DNA of 36,421 bases from a bacterium (GTDB taxonomy: Bacteria > Planctomycetota > Planctomycetia > Planctomycetales > Planctomycetaceae). Positions 1-6,788 of this stretch are shown here, one piece after another; within the stretch, counting starts at the first letter, position 1, and each line of letters starts with the position of its first letter. The stretch is from assembly GCA_016124895.1 (NCBI GenBank), contig WGMU01000122.1, positions 1 through 36,421 on the forward strand. The letters run 5' to 3'. The notes under the pieces are model-generated. The model worked only from the letters and a program-made list of their open reading frames with translations. It made no database searches and had not been told where the DNA came from. Both the position numbers and the translations under genes were made by a program.

Positions 1-215
1 ACATCGTTGGCCTGATTCGTCACGTCGGCCGCGAAGATCACCTGATTCTCATCAGTCACAATCTGAGTATTACCACACTGGTCGAAGCCTTTATTAGACA
101 CCTTCATGATCTTCGATTCCGGATCGGTGAAGTTCTGCTGGTCCGTCGGCTTCGGAACCACTTTGTCCGGGTCGGTGCGCGGATTTCGCGGAATTGTGAG
201 CTGCTCAGTTGCGCG
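1..215 (-). pseudogene. IS1182-like transposase fragment, 5'-truncated, runs off the left edge
   Basis: Read on the minus strand, the frame from 215 down to 1 encodes a segment containing NFTDPESKIMK, then KGFDQCGNTQ, then VIFAADVTNQANDV. This order is characteristic of the central-to-C-terminal catalytic region of IS1182-type DDE transposases (NFTDPES-I-M, then a Y/C-N-x-Q motif, then V-T-N-Q). The frame is closed on its 5' side by an in-frame TGA at 216-218. The several hundred residues that normally precede this region are missing, and nothing in the other minus-strand frames at 220-523 resembles them. I therefore read it as a decayed or truncated insertion sequence. The 3' part lies outside the window, so whether the C-terminus is intact is unknown. 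Confidence 0.72.
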
Positions 216-218
216 TCA

Positions 219-593
219 CATTGAGACGAGCAACAATTCTGGTTCAGTGTTCGTCTGGTCGCAGGTTGATCGTGCGGCCGGACGAGTGAGCTGCCGACGG
301 GTGGACTCGGCGGGCAGAGTTTTGACATCGCTCGCGCTGGTTGTCGGGCGAGTTGTCTTGCAGACACGCGGGACTGCTGCGGAGGGTCGACGCTCTCCAG
401 CCAGGCTGACCGGGTGAGTAGTTGTGGCGTCTGGCGTCTTCCCTTGCCCACAACTCCACCCGGCCCGCGCTGCGAGGGAGTGTTATTGGATGACTCGCGG
501 CGACGATTGGTTTCATATGCCACTGAAAGGGCCTATCGAACTGGACGATTCAGTTTATGGAAACTTCACTGGCCGGCGGGAACCGACTACGGC
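219..593. other. Gene-free stretch between transposase remnant and sulfatase
   Basis: About 375 bases contain several overlapping open frames on both strands. None reads like a protein: they are rich in Arg, Ser and Pro with no recognisable motif, typical of frame shadows in GC-rich DNA. The only structure I see is the inverted repeat at 410-463. The stretch may be remnant mobile-element DNA, since it separates a broken transposase from the 3' end of the sulfatase. Confidence 0.5.
410..463. repeat. Imperfect inverted repeat, about 17-bp arms
   Basis: The left arm at 410-427 and the right arm at 447-463 are inverted copies. They share a perfect 8-bp core (agttgtgg at 420-427 with ccacaact at 448-455) and outer ccgggtg/cacccgg blocks, separated by about 20 nt. 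It lies next to the transposase remnant and downstream of the sulfatase stop. It could be a REP-like palindrome, a terminator-type hairpin for the sulfatase or an IS end. No poly-T tract adjoins it. Confidence 0.5.
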
Positions 594-2042
594 TTACAGC
601 GTCGGATACGCCGCCTTGAGGTCGAGTTCGTCGCCAGTTTCTTTCTGCAGTTCGAGCAGGCGGGCGAAGAGATGTTTGACGGTTTTCTGGTGTTTGGGCT
701 GCTCGGAGAGGTCGTGCATTTCGAGCGGGTCGGTCTTCACGTTGAACAGCAGCGTCTTCTTCGCTTCGGGGTAGAGGATCAGTTTGTAGTCGCCGAGGGT
801 GATCGCTCGCTGGCCGTTGAGGTAGGCGCCGTAGACAGCTTCGTAGCCGGGCTGTGACTTGTCTCTGACCAGCGGCAGCAGGCTGTTGAACTCGACGTAG
901 TCGGGGCGTTCGGTCGAAGCCAGTTCCAGCGACGTGGCCATGATGTCCTGCAGGTAGACGTTCGCGTCGCGTTTTTCGCCGACGGGGATGTTCGGGCCGA
1001 CGACCATCAGCGGGACTCGGACCGAATGGTCGAACATGTTCTGCTTGCCCATCAGTCCGTGCTGACCGCAGGCCAGGCCGTGATCGGCCGAAAAGAAGAT
1101 ATACGTGTTGTCGGCCTGGCCGCTGGCATCCAGCGTGTCGAGGATGCGGCCGATCTGCTGGTCCATGTGCGTGATGATCGCATAATACTCCTGCCGGTTG
1201 ACCTTGACGGCGTACTCGGTTCGTGGGAACGGGGCGAGTTTTTCGTCACGCAGGGTGCGGCCGGATTTCATCGCTTCGTTAAAGGGATACTCGGGCACGA
1301 AGTTCTTCGGGACGGAGACTTTTTCCAGCGGGTAGCGATCGACGAATGCCTTTGGCGACTGCCGCGGGTCGTGTGCCGCATTGAAGGCGATATACATGAA
1401 GAACGCGTTCTCGCTGCGGCGGGCTGCGTCGAGATAGTCGCAGGCGTCGTCAGCGACTACTTCGCTCCAGTGTTTACCGCCCTGCCAGAATCCGCCGAAC
1501 GATTGGTCCCACGGCGTCCACTTCAGCGGCTGGCCTTCGATCGGGCGGTTGTAGCCGGCTTCGGTCTGATTCGGCATTCCCCCGCGCACGTTGCGGGCGA
1601 CCTTGAACGCCTTCGTCGCGTCGGCCCGAATGTGCCACTTGCCGGTGAAGTACGTGTCGTAACCAGCCTTCGCCATGAGCTGCGGCCACAGTCGGCCAGT
1701 GTCGAGATACCGCTTTGAGGTTTCGGCGTAATCCCTCTCCGCGTGCCACAGAAACTTGCCCGAGATCAGCATCATGCGGCTGGCGACGCAGACCGCACCG
1801 CTCCAGGAGCCCATGTTGTAAGCGTGCGTAAAAGTCGTCCCGCGAGCGACCAGACGGTCGAGGCTGGGGGTCTGGATTTCCTCGTTGCCGAGCGAGTGAA
1901 TCGTGTCGAAACACTGATCGTCGGCGAAGATGAAGAGGATGTTCGGTTTCTTTGCCGAGTCGGCAGCCTGACAGTCCGACGGGCAGATCAGTGTCAGGCA
2001 GAAGATGCCGATCAACAGCATCGCGAAGTTCAAACGTGGCAT
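594..2042 (-). CDS. Secreted type I sulfatase
   Basis: Predicted to hydrolyse sulfate esters, probably on sulfated polysaccharides, after export. The 482-aa protein opens with a signal peptide (residues 1-26, hydrophobic core LLIGIFCLTLIC, cleavage after CQA or nearby). The metal-binding NILFIFADDQ is at 34-43. The sulfatase signature C-V-A-S-R is at 85-89, so Cys85 should become formylglycine. A GKWH motif follows, and a DHG...GQHGLMGKQ segment lies in the C-terminal half. I chose the ATG at 2042 because it directly precedes the signal peptide and has an AAAGG ribosome site about 8 nt upstream; an upstream extension to 2114 has no such features. It stands alone, without a visible maturase (FGE or anSME), so substrate and activation partner cannot be told. 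Planctomycetes carry large sulfatase families. Confidence 0.93.
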   Translation of the reverse strand: MPRLNFAMLLIGIFCLTLICPSDCQAADSAKKPNILFIFADDQCFDTIHSLGNEEIQTPSLDRLVARGTTFTHAYNMGSWSGAVCVASRMMLISGKFLWHAERDYAETSKRYLDTGRLWPQLMAKAGYDTYFTGKWHIRADATKAFKVARNVRGGMPNQTEAGYNRPIEGQPLKWTPWDQSFGGFWQGGKHWSEVVADDACDYLDAARRSENAFFMYIAFNAAHDPRQSPKAFVDRYPLEKVSVPKNFVPEYPFNEAMKSGRTLRDEKLAPFPRTEYAVKVNRQEYYAIITHMDQQIGRILDTLDASGQADNTYIFFSADHGLACGQHGLMGKQNMFDHSVRVPLMVVGPNIPVGEKRDANVYLQDIMATSLELASTERPDYVEFNSLLPLVRDKSQPGYEAVYGAYLNGQRAITLGDYKLILYPEAKKTLLFNVKTDPLEMHDLSEQPKHQKTVKHLFARLLELQKETGDELDLKAAYPTL

Positions 2043-2396
2043 CAGACGCAACCTTTCTGGTGACGGTGTTGAACGGGCAGTGTCGCAGGGCTCGAAACCA
2101 TAACCGGCGGACACGGAAGGGGGCGACCGTCAGTGCTTTCACTCGAGCACTTCAGACTCAGCACGGTGAAGCCTTCATGAGTAGCCATCTCACTCCGCCG
2201 AGATGAGCCGGTCGCAGAAGGCGTTCCGAATTCAGGTCAGGCAGCCATCGGGTGTTTCGTCGCAAACAGTGCAGCGTCTGTTCCCACTCGGTCACTGGTT
2301 GCGGTGGCTCATCTCGGCGGAGCGAGATGGCGACTTTCTGCTGCGTGGCAGTCGCCAGTGCCGGAACTCGCTGCGCTCGGTCCGTCCTTCGATTTC
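2043..2396. other. Intergenic region upstream of the sulfatase holding a REP-like pair
   Basis: This 354-bp gap separates the sulfatase start from the dusB stop; both genes are on the minus strand. Its clear feature is the inverted repeat pair at 2181-2209 and 2306-2334. A sulfatase promoter should lie between about 2050 and 2180 on the minus strand, but I could not pick a convincing -35/-10 pair. Open frames here look like shadows. Confidence 0.5.
2181..2334. repeat. REP-like inverted pair: 29-bp arms, each itself a hairpin
   Basis: Arm 1 (2181-2209) and arm 2 (2306-2334) are reverse complements over 29 positions with two mismatches, separated by 96 nt. Each arm also contains an internal palindrome: catctc/gagatg in arm 1 and catctcg/cgagatg (7-bp stem, 6-nt loop) in arm 2. 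A pair of small palindromes in inverted orientation is the layout of bacterial BIMEs (paired REP elements). The near identity of the arms indicates recent origin or maintained pairing. No transposase is encoded between them. Confidence 0.72.
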
Positions 2397-3476
2397 CTAC
2401 CAGCGTTCAACGGGGCCAGAGGGAACCGGGATGTGCATGTCGGGCAGCAGGCCGTCGCGGGTGCCTTCAAGCGGGCCGGCTGCAATGACTGCGGCGATGG
2501 CGGCATCAATCTCCGGCCGCGTCTTCGCCTGCTGAAAACGGTGACGCAGGCCGGAACGGACGCGCATCGATTTGAGGTACCAGTGAGCCATCTTGCGGAA
2601 GCGGACGATGCCGCCCTGTTCGCCGAACTGCTCGATCATGTACGCGAACTGGCGCAACAGCAGTTCGAGTCGGTCATTGAAGGTTCCCGGCGGATCGTAC
2701 GACCCTGTCGCTTCCCATTGGGCGAGCTGCCGGAAAATCCACGGGTTGGCGAGTGCTCCACGGCCAATCGAGACACCGTGACAGCCGGTCTCGATCAACA
2801 TCCTCGCCGCGTCCCCGATCGTCCGTACGTCGCCGTTGCCGATGATCGGAATCTTCTCGACAGCTTCGACGACGGCCCGGATGCCTCTCAGGTCGACGCT
2901 GCCGCCGAACCCCTGCTCGCGTGTGCGACCGTGAATCGCGATGGCACAGACACCGATCTGCTCGAACTCGCGGGCGAACTGCGGAGCTGTCAACTGCGAG
3001 GCATCCCAGCCCAGCCGCATCTTGACGCTGACGGGAATCCGGACGGCCTCGACGACGGCCTGCACGAGCGACAGCGTGCCGGCCATGTTGCACATCATGC
3101 CGGCTCCGGACCCGCCACTCGCAATCCTGTTGACAGGGCAGCCCATGTTGATGTCGATCGTGTCGGTGCCGCGGGCTGCGAGCATCCGAGCGGCTTCGAC
3201 CATGACCGCCGGCGCGTGTCCGAAGATCTGCACGGCGAAGGGGCGATCCTCGGGATGCGTCTCGATCATCCGCTGCGTCTTCTCGTTCAGATGAACGAGC
3301 GCGTTCGCACTGACGAGGTCTGTCGTCGCAAGCCCGACGCCGCCAATCTGCCGCACGATTCGTCTGAACGCCAGATTCGTATACCCGGCCAGTGGCGAGA
3401 GCAGATATCGCGACGGCAACTGCAGCGGGCCGTAAGAGACTGGCGAGGGAAAGCGGATGTCGGAGTGCGTGATCAT
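2397..3476 (-). CDS. dusB: tRNA-dihydrouridine synthase (DusB-like)
   Basis: FMN-dependent enzyme that reduces uridine to dihydrouridine in the tRNA D-loop. The protein is about 359 aa. The N-terminal TIM-barrel entry reads LLSPLAGYTN (25-34), matching the family's APMAG-VTD. The catalytic segment D-I-N-M-G-C-P-V-N is at 108-116 with Cys113 as the proton donor. K-M-R-L-G-W, IHGRTREQ, GNGD and the phosphate-binding GRGALANPWIF follow in the usual order. The start is uncertain: ATG at 3476 gives the normal short lead into the barrel, while an in-frame GTG at 3527 would add 17 residues. It has no co-transcribed fis or partner, and its upstream region is shared with the divergent response regulator. 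Confidence 0.92.
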   Translation of the reverse strand: MITHSDIRFPSPVSYGPLQLPSRYLLSPLAGYTNLAFRRIVRQIGGVGLATTDLVSANALVHLNEKTQRMIETHPEDRPFAVQIFGHAPAVMVEAARMLAARGTDTIDINMGCPVNRIASGGSGAGMMCNMAGTLSLVQAVVEAVRIPVSVKMRLGWDASQLTAPQFAREFEQIGVCAIAIHGRTREQGFGGSVDLRGIRAVVEAVEKIPIIGNGDVRTIGDAARMLIETGCHGVSIGRGALANPWIFRQLAQWEATGSYDPPGTFNDRLELLLRQFAYMIEQFGEQGGIVRFRKMAHWYLKSMRVRSGLRHRFQQAKTRPEIDAAIAAVIAAGPLEGTRDGLLPDMHIPVPSGPVERW

Positions 3477-3595
3477 CGACGTCGGAAAGAAGCGTAACCG
3501 GGAGAACTCGATTGATGGATAAGGCACGTATTGTGACGTCCTGGACGAACAACGCCATGAAGCTTTCCCTGATTACCGATGACAGCCAGCAGGTC

Positions 3596-3655
3596 TTGAA
3601 CAGGAGAAAACAGAGGTCACAGAGTTTTCAGTTTTCTCCGTTATCTCCTGTTCAA
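3596..3655. repeat. Compound inverted repeat with two nested pairings
   Basis: ttgaacaggaga at 3596-3607 is perfectly complementary to tctcctgttcaa at 3644-3655 (12 bp). Inside, ggagaaaac at 3603-3611 pairs perfectly with gttttctcc at 3631-3639 (9 bp). The two pairings overlap on the left side, so they are alternatives or form a slipped structure. It lies between divergent genes. It looks like a dispersed intergenic repeat rather than a terminator. Confidence 0.6.
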
Positions 3656-3733
3656 ATTCCGTCCTGGATCGTCAGTTTGCAGTGTCGCAGATCCGAATTG
3701 ACCCGTTTTCTGCAGTTCTGATATCACCCGCAG

Positions 3734-3759
3734 CCCGCGTCGCCTTCAGGTGACGCGGG
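3734..3759. repeat. GC-rich perfect-type hairpin (11-bp stem, TTCA loop)
   Basis: The left stem 3734-3744 pairs with 3749-3759 over 11 positions with a single G-T pair, around a 4-nt loop. No T-run follows on either strand, so it is unlikely to be an intrinsic terminator. It may be another REP-type palindrome or a cruciform between divergent promoters. Confidence 0.55.
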
Positions 3760-3907
3760 AGTCTGCTGGTTTGGATGGGAGATTCAGACAGGCGGACGAA
3801 TTGACTGCGTGACTGGCGGAATCGCCGTCTGGCAACTCCGGAGAATGGATTCTGCAGAGTCGCTCTCGGCCGCCTTGTCACGGCACGTCAGTAAGCCATG
3901 CGATATC

Positions 3908-3916
3908 AGGGAGGAG
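3908..3916 (+). promoter_or_regulatory. Strong Shine-Dalgarno that fixes a TTG start
   Basis: AGGGAGGAG ends 6 nt before the TTG at 3923. The ATG at 3845 and the open frame at 3809 have no comparable site, and the response-regulator domain begins just after residue 8 of the TTG-started protein. Confidence 0.75.
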
Positions 3917-3922
3917 TTTCGC

Positions 3923-5323
3923 TTGAGTGACGCGACGAATCGTTTGCGCGTTCTATTCGTCGATGACGAGGCCATGATCCGCGAGGTGATGCGGATTGAA
4001 CTGCCGCGCATGGGGCACGACGTGACTGTCTGCGACGGCGGTCAGACGGCTCTGGACGCAATCGAGAACGGCGCCTTCGACGCAGCTATCATCGACCTCA
4101 GAATGCCCGGCATCGACGGCTGGCAGGTCGTTGATCAGCTCCGACAGGTCTCGCCCGAAACTCAGATCATCATTCATACGGCGCACGGAAATCTGGACGA
4201 AGCCGTCACCGCCCTGCGCCGCGGCGCCAGTGACTTTCTGCAGAAGCCCTGCAAACTCGTCGATATTGCGACCGTCCTGCAGCGTGTCACTGAGAAACGC
4301 ACGCTGACCAACCGCACAATCGCGCTGGAAAAACGACTGCAGGCTGTCGAAGGTGACGCGCGGCTCGTCGGTGAGACGAAGCCGATAAAACGCGTCCGCA
4401 ACCTGATCGAACGGATTGCTCCGACCGAATCCAACGTTCTGGTACTCGGCGAAACCGGCACCGGTAAGGAACTCGCTGCCCGCAGCATTCACGAACAGAG
4501 TCTGCGATCGACGATGCCGTTCGTCGCTGTCAATTGTGGAGCGCTCCCGGAACAGCTTGTCGAAAGCGAACTGTTCGGACATCGCAAAGGCGCGTTCACC
4601 GGAGCTGACTCACACCGCAAGGGACTGATCGAAGTCGCCCACGGCGGCACACTGTTTCTCGACGAGCTGGGCGAACTCGACAAGAACATTCAGGTCAAGC
4701 TGCTGCGGTTTCTGGAGTCAGGCGAGCTGCGGCGGATCGGCGAGAACGACGCGTTTCACGTGGATGTGCGAGTCGTCTGCGCGACCAACCGGCCGCTGCA
4801 GGAGATGGTCGACGAAGGTTCGTTCCGCCAGGACCTCTACTTCCGCGTCAACACGTTTGAGATCCGACTGCCGTCGCTGCGGGAACGGGCTGACGACCTG
4901 CCGCTGCTGGCCGAACATCTGATCGCGAGGCTGCACAGCAAACGCGGCACTCCACAGGCAAAGCTGGCGAAGACAACCATCAAGCTGCTCGAAGAACACA
5001 CATGGAAGGGCAACGTCCGCGAGCTGGCAAACACGATCGAGTACGCGCTGACGCTGTGCGACGGCCAGACGATTCTACCCGACGACCTGCCCGACAGTGT
5101 GACGAAGTCCGCAGCCAAAGCAGCATCACCGAACAGCACAGGTGGCGATATCTGGCGACCGGATCAACCGAAGTCGCTGCGGGACATCGAAATGGACGTG
5201 ATCTACCGGACGCTCGACAAGTATCACGGCGACAAGCCGCGAGCCGCTGCGGAACTCGGGATTGCCCTCAAGACGCTCTACAACAAACTGAACCAGTACG
5301 AAGCCCGCTCAGCCGCTGGCTGA
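3923..5323 (+). CDS. Sigma-54-dependent response regulator (NtrC/ZraR type)
   Basis: A 466-aa two-component activator that should remodel sigma-54 RNA polymerase after phosphorylation. The receiver domain (8-120) has acidic pair D14/D15, phospho-acceptor D58 and K108. The AAA+ domain has Walker A GETGTGKE (176-183), the sigma-54-contacting GAFTGA loop (223-228), Walker [10 protein letters not shown] (244-252) and a later R-finger region. A C-terminal Fis-type HTH reads [20 protein letters not shown]. All key residues are present, so it should be active. The start is the TTG at 3923, supported by a strong ribosome site. No histidine kinase is adjacent, so it is an orphan within this window. 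The following lipoprotein gene is 121 bp downstream with a repeat between them. Confidence 0.94.
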   Translation: MSDATNRLRVLFVDDEAMIREVMRIELPRMGHDVTVCDGGQTALDAIENGAFDAAIIDLRMPGIDGWQVVDQLRQVSPETQIIIHTAHGNLDEAVTALRRGASDFLQKPCKLVDIATVLQRVTEKRTLTNRTIALEKRLQAVEGDARLVGETKPIKRVRNLIERIAPTESNVLVLGETGTGKELAARSIHEQSLRSTMPFVAVNCGALPEQLVESELFGHRKGAFTGADSHRKGLIEVAHGGTLFLDELGELDKNIQVKLLRFLESGELRRIGENDAFHVDVRVVCATNRPLQEMVDEGSFRQDLYFRVNTFEIRLPSLRERADDLPLLAEHLIARLHSKRGTPQAKLAKTTIKLLEEHTWKGNVRELANTIEYALTLCDGQTILPDDLPDSVTKSAAKAASPNSTGGDIWRPDQPKSLRDIEMDVIYRTLDKYHGDKPRAAAELGIALKTLYNKLNQYEARSAAG

Positions 5324-5349
5324 GGCTGCGTTGAACATCGAACAAAACA

Positions 5350-5425
5350 GGGTGCCACTGCCGGCATGTCCGGCAGTGCCTCGAATGCTGGCATCGCACT
5401 GCTGGGCAAGACAGCAGTGGCACCC
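5350..5425. repeat. Cloverleaf-like REP element
   Basis: An outer 12-bp perfect stem (gggtgccactgc at 5350-5361 with gcagtggcaccc at 5414-5425) encloses sequence able to form two hairpins: cactgccgg/ccggcagtg (5356-5364 with 5370-5378) and cactgctg/cagcagtg (5397-5404 with 5412-5419). The hairpin halves are variants of one palindrome in opposite orientation. This is the arrangement of paired REP sequences moved by Y1 (TnpA-REP) transposases. It sits between the regulator stop and the lipoprotein start, 26 bp after the stop. Confidence 0.75.
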
Positions 5426-5444
5426 AGCAGAAACGGAACCAGCC

Positions 5445-5657
5445 ATGACCGCCCGTCGCCAATTGCTTGCTCTGACCGCCCTCGTCAGCCTGCTCGGGTC
5501 GACGGGCTGCGCAATGCTGCACGAACTGCAGCCACACCGCCTCTGGCGACTCAACCAGGCCAGCAGCCCGATGGCCGGCGGTAGCGCCGCTTATTATTCG
5601 ATCCCGGAACTGCCGGTGCCGACGACTGCGAAGCAACCTGCGATCAACGCTCCTTGA
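5445..5657 (+). CDS. Small lipoprotein of unknown function
   Basis: A 70-aa protein starting MTARRQLLALTALVSLLGS with a lipobox ending in S-T-G-C, so Cys at about residue 22 should be lipidated by the Lgt/LspA pathway. The mature part is only about 48 residues and contains HRLWRLN and YYSIPELPVP, with no catalytic motif. I chose the ATG at 5445 because the signal peptide begins there; an upstream in-frame extension would translate through the repeat element. It may be co-transcribed with the regulator. Small Cys-anchored proteins with an RLWR-type motif are, from memory, a recurring planctomycete type without known function. The function here is unknown. Confidence 0.68.
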   Translation: MTARRQLLALTALVSLLGSTGCAMLHELQPHRLWRLNQASSPMAGGSAAYYSIPELPVPTTAKQPAINAP

Positions 5658-5722
5658 GCTGAGTACCGCAACTGATCTGCCCTTTCCCAGAACGACCAGC
5701 CAGGCATCTTCCAGGTACAACG

Positions 5723-6646
5723 TCACGTCGTCAGAGCCTGTGTCAGTAGCGGCAGCAGCGACGTCAGTCCCTTATAGGCGGTCGTTTCCGGCGGCAGCGA
5801 TTCCAGCACGATCAGCAGATTCCGTCGACGATCGGAATCTCGAATGATGTCCGCAATGCGTTGCCGGTAAGTGCGAATTGTGAAGACGATCGCGCCGGTC
5901 TCCGGAAGTCGTCGCAGCGTCTGTCGTTCGATTCTCAACCAGGTGGAATCCAGCACGTTGTCGACCGTGAATTCACGACGCGACTTTTCCGGCACAGGAC
6001 GATGCAGGGCATTTGAATCGTGAATTGTCCAGTTGACGCGCCAGACCGGACTGTCCGGCTGCACCTTCTGCAGAATGGCGTTGGTCGGTGTCGACAGTTT
6101 CTCTTGGAAACCCGGCACGTCCGCGTGGATCTCGTCGGACGACCTGCTGAACTTGTCCGCCAGTTTCCAGTGAGACGGAAAGCAGACCAGCCCGGCGATC
6201 AGCACCGGCCGCTCTCCGTCGGACAGAATGCAGAAATCTTCCTGCACGAGATGAGCAAGCTGCTCCAGTGCCTCAACACCGCTGGTCGGTTCGTCAACCA
6301 CGCAACCGGTTGCCCGCACGCGGATTCGACCGGGATCACCAGCGACATAATCTGGTAGACAGTCGAGAAGATGTCGCCGCAGTGTGCGATTCAATTCCCG
6401 ACACGCGTGCTCAGCTTCTGGAGAGAACTTCAGAACATCGTCCCGGTGAGCATCCAGCAGCGCAGCTCGCAGCCGAAGTTGTTCTGCAACCTGCAGATCA
6501 ACCTCGATCCAGCTTTCGATCGCCAGCGGCAGGAGTCCCATCCTCGGACGATACGGGTCGCCGTCGAACGGGAAATACAGCAGGTCATCAGAATCAGCCA
6601 TCGGATCGAACAATCGCTGAAAAAAGCTGTGAGTGACGTTTTGCAT
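5723..6646 (-). CDS. DUF3445 protein, heme-dependent oxidative N-demethylase-like
   Basis: A 307-aa protein with the DUF3445/HODM alpha-subunit-like arrangement. An early FPFDGDPYRPRMGLLPL and WIEVD (family: P-Y-R-M-G-L-x-P-L ... W-I-E-x-D) is followed by a mid-region LVCFPSHWKLADKF and IHADVPGF. The C-terminal part has WRVNWTIHDS, TWLRIERQTLRRLPETGA and VFTIRTY. Characterised relatives use heme and a flavoprotein partner to demethylate small amines; this is family knowledge, and the substrate here is unknown. The partner reductase and ferredoxin subunits are not nearby. The first residue is ATG 6646 or GTG 6649; neither has a clear ribosome site. It is the last gene of the long minus-strand run, 142 bp after the aldo/keto reductase, so it may have its own promoter. 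Confidence 0.82.
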   Translation of the reverse strand: MQNVTHSFFQRLFDPMADSDDLLYFPFDGDPYRPRMGLLPLAIESWIEVDLQVAEQLRLRAALLDAHRDDVLKFSPEAEHACRELNRTLRRHLLDCLPDYVAGDPGRIRVRATGCVVDEPTSGVEALEQLAHLVQEDFCILSDGERPVLIAGLVCFPSHWKLADKFSRSSDEIHADVPGFQEKLSTPTNAILQKVQPDSPVWRVNWTIHDSNALHRPVPEKSRREFTVDNVLDSTWLRIERQTLRRLPETGAIVFTIRTYRQRIADIIRDSDRRRNLLIVLESLPPETTAYKGLTSLLPLLTQALTT

Positions 6647-6675
6647 CACGAAACGTGAGAAGCGGGACTCAATCC

Positions 6676-6681
6676 TTTATA
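6676..6681 (-). promoter_or_regulatory. Possible -10 box for the DUF3445 gene
   Basis: Minus-strand TATAAA lies about 30 nt upstream of the ATG at 6646, a sensible position for a -10 element with a short leader. No good -35 hexamer precedes it at 16-18 nt, so this is a weak call based on one box only. Confidence 0.25.
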
Positions 6682-6788
6682 TCCGACTCGATTCGCACGA
6701 GGACTGCGCCACCCCGCACACTCAACCACGCTGTTTATGATTGGGCTGCGGATCAGTAACCAGCGCGATGCCGCCGCGATAAAGTCGT

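Larger units (their letters stand above)
3477..3922. other. Divergent intergenic region between dusB and the response regulator
   Basis: This 446-bp region should hold promoters for both divergent genes. It contains a compound inverted repeat at 3596-3655 and a GC-rich hairpin at 3734-3759, described separately. In-frame sequence upstream of the regulator's TTG start is open from 3809 but looks non-coding. I did not find a convincing sigma-70 or sigma-54 promoter. Confidence 0.45.

Noticed and set aside
104-523. 139-codon minus-strand frame near the transposase remnant
   Set aside because: It is in a different frame from the transposase similarity and has a low-complexity Arg/Ser/Pro composition without motifs.
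1026-1718. 230-codon plus-strand frame opposite the sulfatase
   Set aside because: Shadow of the sulfatase; no motif, and the sulfatase signatures on the other strand are decisive.
2304-3497. 397-codon open frame on the plus strand opposite dusB
   Set aside because: It is antisense to a clear DusB protein and reads as Asp/Arg/His-rich shadow sequence, usual for GC-rich genes.
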